The notes beneath the pieces were generated by a model. The model was not told the origin of the DNA and made no database searches. It worked only from the letters and a program-made list of their open reading frames with translations. Shown one piece after another: positions 23,046-31,529 of a DNA stretch of 33,034 bases. This stretch comes from Pseudomonas caricapapayae (GTDB lineage Bacteria > Pseudomonadota > Gammaproteobacteria > Pseudomonadales > Pseudomonadaceae): the NCBI RefSeq assembly GCF_001400735.1, contig NZ_LJPW01000103.1:1-33034 (forward strand), given 5' to 3'. Every line of letters begins with the position of its first letter. Within the stretch, counting starts at the first letter, position 1. Made by a program: the position numbers and the translations under genes.

Positions 23046-23542
23046 AACAGCCTCCCAGCCGATGTTTGATCCAACAAGTTAGTGCAGCGTTCTCTGCTTT
23101 GGCAGCCCTGTCAAAGCCTCGCCTGGTTAATGGCGAAATCCGGTGAGTTATTATTTTGGGTGCAGCGCAAACGGTGCAGCAGGAACCTGGCTGCCGGGTA
23201 TAGATAGCGCAGCGCCAGCTGACCGACAAGACACTGACGTCATAAAAATGTCTAACCGTTCACATTTTGTCTGCCCACGAGGGGAATCATCATTTGCCCG
23301 ATGTAGGGATTTGTCGGAGAAAAACGCGTTATTCAGCCAGAAAGGCGTAACTATTGGAGGGAACTTGTGCGCGCTGAAACGGTCAAGCAAGCCCTAATTT
23401 TGTAACATGTTGTTACAATTTGGCGCTTGGCAATCCGCGTCAGATTAATATCAAAACTGCTGAAACCACTGGTCCAGACGCTTCAAGCTCGTCAAAAAGC
23501 AGGCACGCTGGTGTTATATGGGGAGGGATAGTGGCTTTGCTG
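23046..23542 (-). promoter_or_regulatory. Upstream control region of rhlA
   Basis: About 500 bases without a convincing gene, between the end of the sensor kinase gene and rhlA. It holds several symmetric elements: TGACGTCA (23235-23242), the inverted pair AAAATGT / ACATTTT (23245-23268, 10-base spacer) and the dyad at 23400-23418. Minus-strand TTGACC around 23380 resembles a -35 but no good -10 follows at the right spacing. The length suggests more than one regulator. Confidence 0.5.
23400..23418. promoter_or_regulatory. AT-rich dyad upstream of rhlA
   Basis: TTGTAAC and GTTACAA form a perfect 7-bp inverted repeat around ATGTT. It lies about 355 bases upstream of rhlA and about 125 bases past the sensor kinase gene. 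It looks like an operator; as a terminator for the kinase gene it lacks a T-run. Confidence 0.4.
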
Positions 23543-24940
23543 CTACGCCAAGGCATGCACGGTGCGACATTCCAGTAGCAAGCTTGCGCCGCCGTATTCG
23601 CTGGTGCCTATCTGCAGCGTAAAGCCATGCAGATTGACGATAGCGGCTACGACCGACAGACCAAGGCCGAAGCCGCTCTGCTCGGTGCCGGTTTCGCTGC
23701 GATAGAAGCGCTGGAAGACCGCTGCGCGCTCGGCGACGGGGATGCCAGGCCCCGAATCCTGAACCTCGATGCACGGCGTGCTGCCGTCGCTGGCGGGGTA
23801 GGCGCTGATTTTAACGACTCCGCCGGAAGGGGTGAACTTGATCGCATTGCCCAGCAGGTTGGTCAGCGCCTCAAACAGCAGGGCGCGGTCGCCCACCAGA
23901 GCGGGCAGTGTGTCATGCAGTTCCAGCAACAGTGTGATCTGGTCTTCTTCGGCCAGCGGCAGGTAGAAATCATGGAGTTCCTGCAGCAGTGGCCGCAGCT
24001 CCAGCTCGACGAACGCCGAGCGTCGTTGACGGTCTTCCAGCTCCGAAATGCGCAGCAGTCCCCGGAAACGCGCCATCAGCGTGTCTGCTTCGCTGATGAC
24101 CTGGGCAATCTGGGTGGCATGGGGCGAGTCGTGTGCTGATTGCTGCTGAATGCGATAGAGCTGGGCACGTAGCCGTGTCAGGGGGGTGCGCAGATCATGG
24201 GCGATGTTGTCGCAAACGCCCTTGACCTCGTTCATGAGCTTTTCGATGCGGTCGAGCATGGCGTTGACGATTACCGCCAGCATGTCCAGCTCGTCTCGCC
24301 TGTTCGATACCGGCAGCCGACCCGCCATGTCACCGGCGATGATCGATTCTGCGCTGGCCTGAATGGCGCGTATGCGGCGCAAAGGGCGGCGGCGCAACAG
24401 GTGCCAGCCAGCGACCCCTGGAATAATGGTCAGCGAGATGCCCCACAGCAACGCGTGCAGAATCAGCGTGCTGACGGCAAGCAGCGAGCCGTTCTCGCGC
24501 ACCAGTACCAGCCAGCGGCCGTCGGACGTTCGATTGACTATCGCATCACAACTGCCTTGCGGCAGGCCCGGATCATCCGATTCGATGCAGTCGGTCAACA
24601 CATGGATCTGACCGTCGATGGGCAGGTTTTTCGGCACGCTGGTGATGGGGCCTGCCACCGGACGGAAGTTCTGGTCGAACAGGCCGTAGGCATCCACCGC
24701 ACGGGTGTCGAACGTCATGCTGGTGGCCAGCGCATCGACCAGTGCCTGACCTTCAAACCGCGAGAACAATTGCTGGCGGTGAGTCAGTGACTGGCGGGCG
24801 AGGGTGTCCAGGTAAGAGTTGACCTCCCAGTAGAGAACGCCCAGCAGCATCACACTCCAGGCGACGAACAGGGAGCTGTACAGCGCCAATAATCGGCTTG
24901 TAGAAGATCGCCAGCCCTTAGACGGGTTCGGCAATAACAT
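23543..24940 (-). CDS. Two-component sensor histidine kinase
   Basis: 465 residues. Two membrane helices (about 17-38 and 153-177) flank a periplasmic sensor region of about 115 residues, which has a Cys pair (TDCIESDDPGLPQGSCDAIV) that may form a disulfide. A HAMP linker (about 178-235) is followed by a HisKA H-box CDNIAHDLRTPLTRLRA (His248). The HATPase domain shows N-box LTNLLGNAIKFTPSGG, G1 VQDSGPGIP, F-box VFQRFYRS and G2 GFGLGLSVV. It phosphorylates the OmpR-type regulator encoded just upstream, overlapping it by 23 bases. The signal is unknown. The IAHDLRTPLTRL form of the H-box occurs in a Pseudomonas group that includes metal and iron sensors, but that is not enough to name it. Confidence 0.9.
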   Translation of the reverse strand: MLLPNPSKGWRSSTSRLLALYSSLFVAWSVMLLGVLYWEVNSYLDTLARQSLTHRQQLFSRFEGQALVDALATSMTFDTRAVDAYGLFDQNFRPVAGPITSVPKNLPIDGQIHVLTDCIESDDPGLPQGSCDAIVNRTSDGRWLVLVRENGSLLAVSTLILHALLWGISLTIIPGVAGWHLLRRRPLRRIRAIQASAESIIAGDMAGRLPVSNRRDELDMLAVIVNAMLDRIEKLMNEVKGVCDNIAHDLRTPLTRLRAQLYRIQQQSAHDSPHATQIAQVISEADTLMARFRGLLRISELEDRQRRSAFVELELRPLLQELHDFYLPLAEEDQITLLLELHDTLPALVGDRALLFEALTNLLGNAIKFTPSGGVVKISAYPASDGSTPCIEVQDSGPGIPVAERAAVFQRFYRSETGTEQSGFGLGLSVVAAIVNLHGFTLQIGTSEYGGASLLLECRTVHALA

Positions 24941-25601
24941 AACCTGAACCTCGCACGGTCTGGATCAGTTGTGCGGTGCCAGGTTGGTCTATCTTCTTGC
25001 GCAGACGACCGATATGTACATCGATCAGGTTGGTGCCCGGATCGAAGTGGTAGCCCCAGACTTCCTGGAAAATCATCATGCGTGTGATGATCTGTCCACT
25101 GTTGCGCATGAGGAATTCCAGCAATTTGAATTCGGTCGGCAGCAGGGTCAGCGGTTCGCCACCCCGACAGGCTTCGCGGGTGATCAGGTTCAGTTCCAGA
25201 TCAGCAACCTGCAGCACCGTCTTGGCGGCGCTGACTGGGTTGCTGCGTCGCAGCAGCACTTCGACGCGCGCCGCCATTTCATCGGAAGCAAAGGGTTTGG
25301 GCAGGTAATCGTCGCCGCCTGCACGCAGCCCGCGCACGCGCTCGTCCACGTCGGAGAGCGCGCTGATCATCAGAATCGGCGTGGAGATGCCTTGGGCGCG
25401 CAGGTGGGTGACGATGGTCAGACCATCCATCTCCGGCAGCATGCGGTCCAGCGTAATAAGGTCATAGTCGCCACTCACTGCACGCGCCAGACCGTCACGG
25501 CCGTTATCCACCCAGTCCACTTCCAGCCCGTGGCTGCTGAGTTCGGTCACGATTTCCTTCGCTGTGATGGCATCATCTTCGATTGCCAGAATTCGGGTCA
25601 T
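24918..25601 (-). CDS. OmpR-family response regulator
   Basis: 227 residues. The receiver domain has acidic pair ED (9-10), phosphoacceptor Asp52 in ITLDRMLPEMDG, Ser/Ala switch MISALSD and Lys102 in DYLPKPF. It is followed by a winged-helix DNA-binding domain with LLPTEFKLLEFLMRNSGQII, VWGYHFDPGTNLIDVHIGRL and RGSGYVI. The start at 25601 (MTRILAIEDD) matches the family's N-terminus; 25628 would add nine residues. It is co-transcribed with the kinase. The 86 bases upstream, up to the transporter gene, hold no clear terminator, so read-through from upstream is possible. Targets are unknown; rhlA downstream is one candidate by position. Confidence 0.92.
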   Translation of the reverse strand: MTRILAIEDDAITAKEIVTELSSHGLEVDWVDNGRDGLARAVSGDYDLITLDRMLPEMDGLTIVTHLRAQGISTPILMISALSDVDERVRGLRAGGDDYLPKPFASDEMAARVEVLLRRSNPVSAAKTVLQVADLELNLITREACRGGEPLTLLPTEFKLLEFLMRNSGQIITRMMIFQEVWGYHFDPGTNLIDVHIGRLRKKIDQPGTAQLIQTVRGSGYVIAEPV

Positions 25602-25687
25602 GGTCCCTGCCTGAATAAGTGCGTTCAAAAACTCATTCTGCCTTTAAAAGCCGCCGCGCTTTCTGAAAGAAAGTTTAATGATGGGGA

Positions 25688-26626
25688 TCATATGTCGTTC
25701 TGCATTCTGGAATCGGCGTCCTTGAGCGTCTGCTGCTCCTTTTCAAGCCGTTTCTTTTCTGCCTTGTTACGACGATCGCGCTCCAGTTTGGCAGTCGTAT
25801 CCTTTTCGCTACGGATCTGTGCGTGGCTGATCAATGCAAAAATGAAACTGCCCCCGATGATATTGCCCGCCAGTGTAGGACCGGCAAAGGTAAACCAGAA
25901 ATCTTTCCAGCCCAGTTCTCCGGCAAATACCAGATAAGACACTTCGGCCGAGCCCACGACAATGTGCGTGAAATCCCCGAGCGCCATGAGGTAGGTAATC
26001 AGAATGATAATGGCGATCTTGGCCTTTTCCATGGATGCAATCATCCAGACCATGGTCGCGATCATCCAGCCGGACACGATGCCCTTGGAGAACATCTGAC
26101 TGACGTCGTTTTCCATGACCTTGTGGCCAATCTCCAGAAACGCCTTGTCTGTGCTGGTATCGAAAATCGGCAGATTGAGCATGACGTAGGCCACCAGCAG
26201 CGTTCCCGCCAGATTGCCCGCCAGAACCACCCCCCATAGCCGGAACAACCGACCGATGTTGGCCAGATTCAGCTTGCTCATGACGGGCAGCACGGCAGTA
26301 ATGGTGTTTTCAGTGAACAATTGCTGACGCGCCAGGATGACCGCAAGAAATCCCGCCGAATACCCCAGGCTGCTGATCACATGACTGCCGGGTATGCCTT
26401 CCAGTCGTGACTTGAACAACCCCATCGCCATCAGCGACAGACCCATGGTCAGCCCGGCGGCGAGTGCCGACCACCACAGGGCCGCAATGCTGCGCTCCAG
26501 CTCGTGGTCGCCCTGAATACGGATAGTTTCATGCAATACCGCCGCGCGGGGCGGCTGGTTCTCATCAATCTCGCGCTCTTCCTCGGCGGAGAGGCCGGGG
26601 GTCTTGCCGTCTACTTCGTGGTCCAT
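25688..26626 (-). CDS. Formate/nitrite transporter (FNT) family membrane protein, YfdC-like
   Basis: 312 residues. An acidic N-terminal tail of about 45 residues is followed by six predicted helices with FNT features: LSLMAMGLFKSRL, GYSAGFLAVILARQQLFTENTITAVLP, LWGVVLAGNLAGTLL, GIVSGWMIATMVW and AGPTLAGNIIGGSFIFALI. The C-terminal tail of about 45 residues is very rich in Lys, Glu and Arg (DRRNKAEKKRLEKEQQ) and is likely helical and cytoplasmic. FNT proteins are pentameric channels for formate, nitrite, hydrosulfide or other small acids; the YfdC branch has no established substrate. GAGGATG is well placed before the ATG. Its role here is unknown. Confidence 0.85.
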   Translation of the reverse strand: MDHEVDGKTPGLSAEEEREIDENQPPRAAVLHETIRIQGDHELERSIAALWWSALAAGLTMGLSLMAMGLFKSRLEGIPGSHVISSLGYSAGFLAVILARQQLFTENTITAVLPVMSKLNLANIGRLFRLWGVVLAGNLAGTLLVAYVMLNLPIFDTSTDKAFLEIGHKVMENDVSQMFSKGIVSGWMIATMVWMIASMEKAKIAIIILITYLMALGDFTHIVVGSAEVSYLVFAGELGWKDFWFTFAGPTLAGNIIGGSFIFALISHAQIRSEKDTTAKLERDRRNKAEKKRLEKEQQTLKDADSRMQNDI

Positions 26627-26766
26627 ACAACATCCTCAGCGCCAGTGATGGAATGGGCCTGCACGGGCAATGCCGGTCCGATGGTTCAGACAGGTGCCGT
26701 GCGCCGTCGTTCGCCAGTTGCCGGGCGCATCGAAGAATGTTTGTGCCAGTTGGCAAATACGCCGGT

Positions 26767-27411
26767 CTAGCCCAGCAGATCGGCACTTTGTACGCGCTCG
26801 ACGCCCATGCCCAGCAGGGTTTTCCAGGCGTGCTCCAGCGAGCCGTTCATGTCGATGGCACGACAGCCGTCTTCAATGACATATGTATTGAAACCTGCGC
26901 TGCGCGCATCCTGAGCCGACCAGGCGACACAAAAATCCAGCGCCAGGCCCACCACGAACACCGTGTCGATGCCGCGCTCTTTCAAATACCCTGCCAGCCC
27001 GGTGCTGGTCGTGCGGTCGGCCTCCAGAAAGGCCGAATAGCTGTCGATATGCGCGTTGCAGCCCTTGCGCAGGATCAATTGTGCGTGAGGCAGATCCAGC
27101 TCGGCATGCAACTGAGCGCCGCGACTGCCTTGCACGCAATGGTCCGGCCACAGGGTTTGCGCCCCGTAAGGCAGGTTGATGCTCTCGAACGGCAGACGTT
27201 GCGCGTGGCTGGACGCAAAAGAAACGTGCCCGGCAGGGTGCCAGTCCTGAGTGATGATCACCCGGGCAAAACGCGCGCCCAGACGATTGATCAACGGCAA
27301 CAATGTGTCGCCGTCCGCCACCGCCAGTTGCCCGCCGGGCATGAAGTCGTACTGCATGTCGATCACCAGCAAAGCGCAACGCGGGTCGGCGGGCTTGTTG
27401 GAAAGAGGCAT
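26767..27411 (-). CDS. pncA: Nicotinamidase PncA
   Basis: 214 residues. This isochorismatase-fold hydrolase converts nicotinamide to nicotinate in NAD salvage, and would also act on pyrazinamide. The catalytic triad is Asp18 in LLVIDMQYDF, Lys116 in ILRKGCN and Cys161 in LALDFCVAWSA. The metal site follows the PncA pattern TQDWHPAGHVSFA (Asp56, His58, further His nearby), and LWPDHCVQG is typical. The length is normal. It is divergent from the TonB receptor gene with 190 bases between. The 140-base gap to the transporter gene start (26627-26766) holds nothing recognisable beyond a short TGCCA/TGGCA palindrome. Confidence 0.93.
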   Translation of the reverse strand: MPLSNKPADPRCALLVIDMQYDFMPGGQLAVADGDTLLPLINRLGARFARVIITQDWHPAGHVSFASSHAQRLPFESINLPYGAQTLWPDHCVQGSRGAQLHAELDLPHAQLILRKGCNAHIDSYSAFLEADRTTSTGLAGYLKERGIDTVFVVGLALDFCVAWSAQDARSAGFNTYVIEDGCRAIDMNGSLEHAWKTLLGMGVERVQSADLLG

Positions 27412-27522
27412 TGTCGGTTCTCTCGTCGGGTGCAGTGAACGCCAGTTTGCCCGTTTGTCCCTGCATTTGCTAAGCCAGAGAAGGGAATCGGTAAAAGATA
27501 TTTTTGCGAATTTGTATCAGAT

Positions 27523-27541
27523 GTTAATGAGAATCTGTACT
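27523..27541. promoter_or_regulatory. Fur-box-like site upstream of the TonB receptor gene
   Basis: GTTAATGAGAATCTGTACT matches the 19-bp Fur consensus at about 12-13 positions, including the central TAATGA-AATC. It ends about 60 bases before the receptor start, where Fur repression under iron-replete conditions would act. Confidence 0.6.
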
Positions 27542-27602
27542 ATCCGCGAAAAATCCTGCCGGGTCCCAAGAGGCCTGGTTTCTTGCCAAGGGCTGCACGT
27601 CG

Positions 27603-29729
27603 ATGCGTCGTACTCTCGTTTCACTCTGCGTCATTCAAGCTATCTCTCAAGCCGCCTGGGCAGATCAGGTGGCTGCCGGGCAACCTTCCATAGAGTTGCA
27701 GAACATCGACATCCAGGGAGCAGCCAGTGCTGAAACGGCGCAAGGACCGGTCGAAGGCTATCGGGCCACACGGTCCGCCAGCGCCACGCGTACCGATACC
27801 TCGTTGCATGAAACCCCGCAGTCCGTCAGCGTCGTGACCCGCGACGCAGTAGAGGACATCGGTTCCACGCGTTTGCAGGACGCTCTTGATTATGCGGGCG
27901 GTGTCGGGCGAGCCAACAACTTCGGCGGCCAAGGGCTGACGACATTCACGGTGCGCGGCTTCACGACAGGCGAGTTCTATCGCAACGGCTTCCCGATCAA
28001 TCGTGGCTATCCGAACATGCCGGATGCCAACACCATCGAGCGTCTGGAGGTGTTGCGTGGCCCGGCCACCACGCTGTACGGCCGCGGCGATCCGGGCGGC
28101 ACCTTCAATGTGGTCTCCAGGCAGCCGCTGGCCGAGCCAGCGGTCACGCTGGGCACTCAGCTCAATGATCAGGGTATGAAGCGCGGCACGCTGGATGCCT
28201 CCGGGCCGCTGGATGATGAAGGGCGTTTTGCCTATCGCCTGAATATCGTGGGCGAGGGCGGCGATACGTTCCGTGACCACGTCGAGACCGAGCGTTATGG
28301 TGTAGCACCGGTCTTGAGCTGGCAGGTCAATGACGCAACACGCGTCACCTTCGAAGGCGACTTCATGCGCAACAATGCTCCGCTGGATCGTGGCCTGACG
28401 CGTTACGCCAACCAGGCGGGCAGCGCGTCGCGCGACACCTTCTTCGGCGAGAAGAGCGTGGGCAAGTTGCACAATGACAACAACATGGTGCAACTGCGCT
28501 TCGACCACGACCTGAACGCCGACTGGAAGCTGGGCGGCGGCGTGCAGATGCTCGACGGCTCTTTGCAAGGCGATGCCATCGAGGCCAACGGCCTGGCGGC
28601 CGACGGTCGCACTCTGGGTCGCAACTTCAACTATCGCAAGCTGGAATGGACGGATCGCGACGTACAGTTGAACCTGACCGGGCATTTTTCCACCGCTGGC
28701 TTCGACCACACGCTGCTGACCGGGGTCGAGTATGAGAATTACGACTACAAGTCGATTATTCAGCGCTCCAGCGGTGCCGTCGGTGCCTACCCGATCGATA
28801 TTTTCGATCCGGTCTATGGCCAGGCACGGCCCGCACTGACCCGGACCACGACCCATGACAAGGAAAACCTCAAGACCTGGGCGGCCTTCGTACAGGATCA
28901 AGTGGCCTTGACCGAGCGACTGAAACTGCTGGGCGGTGTGCGTTTCGAGCGTTTCGAGCATGACTACGACTCCTTCCTGCCCGGCACCAGCAGCTGGACC
29001 GCCAGCGATAACGCGGTCACACCGCGTCTGGGGCTGACCTATGACCTGACTGACAGTGTCGCGGTCTACGCCAACACGGCGCGCTCGTTCAAGCCCAACA
29101 GCGGTGCCAGCCGCCTGGGTGGAGGCTTCAAGCCGGAGGAAGGCAAGTCCTATGAGATCGGTACCAAATGGGAGGCGCTGGATGGCCAGTTGAGTGTCGA
29201 CACCGCGATCTACCAGATCGAGAAACGCAACGTGCTGACCACCGACCCGGTGGATTCAACCTTCAGCGTGGCGGCAGGTGAGGTGCGCAGTCGCGGTCTG
29301 GACCTCAATGTGGTCGGCAACCTGACGCCCGAGTGGCGGATGATGGGCAGCTACGCCTACGTGGATGCCGAAGTGACCAAGGACAATACGCTACGCACCG
29401 GCACACGGCTGATGAACATTCCCGAGCAGATGTTCAGTCTGCTCAACGTCTACGAGTTTCAGGACGGCACCTTGCGTGGTCTGGGGCTGGGCGGCGGCGG
29501 TCGCTATGTCGACCAGCGCGCCGGGCGTACTGCCAATGTCGCCTTCTCGATGGACAGCTACACCGTGTTCGACCTGCTGGCCTATTACAAGATCAGCCCG
29601 CAGGTGAAGCTCAATCTGGACCTGAAAAACGTATTCAATACCGAGTATGAGGAAGGTGCTTTCGGGAACGTCTACGCGTATCCGGGGGCGCCGCGCACGC
29701 TGCAGGTGGGGATTGCTTATACGTTATGA
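27603..29729 (+). CDS. TonB-dependent siderophore receptor
   Basis: 708 residues. This outer-membrane receptor takes up ferric siderophores using TonB energy. A signal peptide with likely cleavage at AWA/D is followed almost directly by the TonB-box region and plug (about 60-175: HETPQSVSVVTRDAVEDIG, GLTTFTVRGFTTGEFYRNG, IERLEVLRGPATTLYGRG, DPGGTFNVVSRQPL). The 22-stranded barrel ends with the conserved NVFNTEYEEGAFGNVYAYPGAP region and YTL. No N-terminal signalling domain is present, so it is a plain receptor, not a transducer. The group resembles ferrioxamine/ferrichrome-type receptors, but the ligand cannot be fixed. The upstream Fur-like site supports iron control. No siderophore synthesis genes lie nearby. 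Confidence 0.92.
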   Translation: MRRTLVSLCVIQAISQAAWADQVAAGQPSIELQNIDIQGAASAETAQGPVEGYRATRSASATRTDTSLHETPQSVSVVTRDAVEDIGSTRLQDALDYAGGVGRANNFGGQGLTTFTVRGFTTGEFYRNGFPINRGYPNMPDANTIERLEVLRGPATTLYGRGDPGGTFNVVSRQPLAEPAVTLGTQLNDQGMKRGTLDASGPLDDEGRFAYRLNIVGEGGDTFRDHVETERYGVAPVLSWQVNDATRVTFEGDFMRNNAPLDRGLTRYANQAGSASRDTFFGEKSVGKLHNDNNMVQLRFDHDLNADWKLGGGVQMLDGSLQGDAIEANGLAADGRTLGRNFNYRKLEWTDRDVQLNLTGHFSTAGFDHTLLTGVEYENYDYKSIIQRSSGAVGAYPIDIFDPVYGQARPALTRTTTHDKENLKTWAAFVQDQVALTERLKLLGGVRFERFEHDYDSFLPGTSSWTASDNAVTPRLGLTYDLTDSVAVYANTARSFKPNSGASRLGGGFKPEEGKSYEIGTKWEALDGQLSVDTAIYQIEKRNVLTTDPVDSTFSVAAGEVRSRGLDLNVVGNLTPEWRMMGSYAYVDAEVTKDNTLRTGTRLMNIPEQMFSLLNVYEFQDGTLRGLGLGGGGRYVDQRAGRTANVAFSMDSYTVFDLLAYYKISPQVKLNLDLKNVFNTEYEEGAFGNVYAYPGAPRTLQVGIAYTL

Positions 29730-29768
29730 GGGTGCCTGTATTTGCGGATGCCGCGTTCTCACAGGGAC

Positions 29769-29794
29769 AGCCTGACCCGTTTCCGGGTCGGGCT
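29769..29794. terminator. Strong hairpin between the TonB receptor and the effector-like gene
   Basis: An 11-bp stem AGCCTGACCCG / CGGGTCGGGCT (one T-G pair) with loop TTTC lies between two converging genes. It has no T-run on either side. It could be a shared terminator-like structure or a solitary REP-type palindrome, which are common in Pseudomonas intergenic DNA. Confidence 0.5.
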
Positions 29795-29844
29795 CAGCGG
29801 GCGTGCGTCATGGACACCTGGCTTCGTTCGCACGGAGCGTTGAA

Positions 29845-31095
29845 TCACCCGAACTGATCGGACTTTGCAAACCCGGCATGGCGGCTGAGTTTGCCATCCT
29901 GGAACTGATTCTTCCCGGGCAGGATGTCTACTCCCGCCGCTTTGAGAGCAGGCATATTATCCTGCAAGGCCTTGGTGGCGGCGTCCTTTTGCTGGAAAGT
30001 GTTTCCTATCAGCAGGTTGGCATTACCCACTTCGCCGATCTGGAATTTATAGCCAGCCTCCTGCAACGCCTTGATCTGCTTTGTGAGCCGGGAGGAGGCC
30101 TCGCTTTCCCGGGCATACACATGAAAACTGCCAATCAGGGCAGGGTTGCCCTCACCATTGGCGGCCTTTAATTGATCGGCAAACTTGACCAGGCCGCTTT
30201 GCGCGCCAGCGGTCAGGCCTCCGCCCCAGTTACTGTCCTCGACAACAATGCTTCCTTTATAGCCAGCATTGCGCGCGGACTTGATCAGGGTGATCTGCAT
30301 GTCGGCCCAGTCCTGGCTGGCGCTTTTGCCGCCCTGATTGAAGGTGTCCAGCACGAAACCGGAACGACTGCCAAACTTTTTGACCACATTGCTGATGTCG
30401 GTCGACGCTTCCTTCAGTTTTTCTCCGGTCAGCACGTTTCCGCCACCCTGGTTCGCGTTGTCACGAAAAGTGAACTGGACTTTTACGCCTTGTTTGCCGC
30501 CTTCATCAAGCAATGTTCTGAGCTTATCCAGCTGCCTGACATCCTTAATCTGATCATGCGTCATCTGAAAGCGCAGGGTTCCGCCTCCAATTGCTTTCAG
30601 GTCCTGAATCATTTTTTTGGCTGCAGCTGGTGTGGCGATGTCATCAGGATTGACGTTGGCTCCCCCACGCAAGACAGGCTCGGTATTTTTGACGGGCTCT
30701 GAAGAGGCCACTTTGTCTTTTTCTTTGACTTCTTTTTCCGGCTCCGAAGCGGCCGTGGTGTTTTTGACGGCGGCCAGCTCTTCACGAAGGGCCTTTGTGT
30801 CATCCTGGCTGACGCGTGTTTTCTGACTGACGAGTAAAGCCGTATCTGACGAAGATGCTTCGTTCTCGAGTGACCGGGCATTTCGATTGAGCATTGCTCG
30901 CGTGTAGACCGGAAAAACTTCCGATGCCTCGGCGGAGCGGCTGTCAGTTGCGGTGTACGTGTCGAGTTTCGCCTGGATCGCCGGACTCGCGTCAGTAGTC
31001 CCGGTGCTCACGGCCAGCGTGGTTCTGTCTGCCATTGCAGGCTTTTCCCGGGCGGCCATGGGAGGGTCATATGACCTGTCTGAGCGGATGTTCAT
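29845..31095 (-). CDS. hopAH2: HopAH2-like effector with GH5-like fold, catalytic Glu replaced by Gln
   Basis: 416 residues, no signal peptide. The first 145 residues are Ser/Thr-rich and look disordered (MNIRSDRSYDPPMAAREKPA), as in type III effectors, with a Lys/Glu-rich linker at 118-140. Residues about 145-416 look like a GH5-type beta/alpha barrel: GGTLRFQMTHDQ, FVLDTFNQGG, SIVVEDSNWGGG, IGSFHVYA (His325, Tyr327) and FQIGEVGNAN (Glu355, nucleophile position). The usual acid/base 'NE' is NQ (Gln254), and the Trp expected near 394 is Gly (ILPGKNQF). The paralogue at 31530-32750 keeps both. I recognise the family as P. syringae HopAH2 from memory; translocation is not shown here. AGAGG precedes the ATG. 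No HrpL-type promoter is seen in the 434 bases upstream. Confidence 0.7.
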   Translation of the reverse strand: MNIRSDRSYDPPMAAREKPAMADRTTLAVSTGTTDASPAIQAKLDTYTATDSRSAEASEVFPVYTRAMLNRNARSLENEASSSDTALLVSQKTRVSQDDTKALREELAAVKNTTAASEPEKEVKEKDKVASSEPVKNTEPVLRGGANVNPDDIATPAAAKKMIQDLKAIGGGTLRFQMTHDQIKDVRQLDKLRTLLDEGGKQGVKVQFTFRDNANQGGGNVLTGEKLKEASTDISNVVKKFGSRSGFVLDTFNQGGKSASQDWADMQITLIKSARNAGYKGSIVVEDSNWGGGLTAGAQSGLVKFADQLKAANGEGNPALIGSFHVYARESEASSRLTKQIKALQEAGYKFQIGEVGNANLLIGNTFQQKDAATKALQDNMPALKAAGVDILPGKNQFQDGKLSRHAGFAKSDQFG

Positions 31096-31529
31096 CGAAT
31101 GCCTCTGTAGGCTCTGTACGAAAAATGACGACGCTCGGTAACACAGGGTGATGAGTTTCGAGGGGAGCGATGACTGATTGAATGACGGTGTTCATATGGC
31201 CAGGAGGGGAGGACTGAGATGACGCTTTTATCACCGTAACAAGTGTTCTGTTTTCTTAAACCGGGGGCTTTTTGCGCCATTAGGTGTCGAGCGTTATTTG
31301 TCGGTGCGGAAAGATCGCATAAATAGGGCTTTTAGAGCAATAAAAACCAGAGCGGCTGAGTGCCTTTGATTATCGATGGTCCGCAACGGGTTGCTTCAGC
31401 TCCGTTGAATGTTCGACGTTGACGCTGTGTCTCCTCATAAGGTGCTGGCTCCTGAAAAGCGTCGGGAGCGCAGCATCGAATTTCAATTGCCGGTCTTGAA
31501 TAGGGACGGCATGAGGCGCGTGTGAATCA
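31096..31529 (-). promoter_or_regulatory. Spacer between the two effector-like genes
   Basis: 434 bases with no convincing gene and lower GC than the conserved genes to the left. It should hold the promoter of the left copy and the end of the right copy's transcript. I found no hrp box (GGAACC-N15/16-CCAC type) on the minus strand and no strong terminator. Confidence 0.45.

Noticed and set aside
27621..28961. 446-codon open frame antisense to the TonB receptor gene
   Set aside because: It mirrors a strongly supported receptor gene, its translation shows no domain, and long antisense frames are expected in GC-rich Pseudomonas genes.
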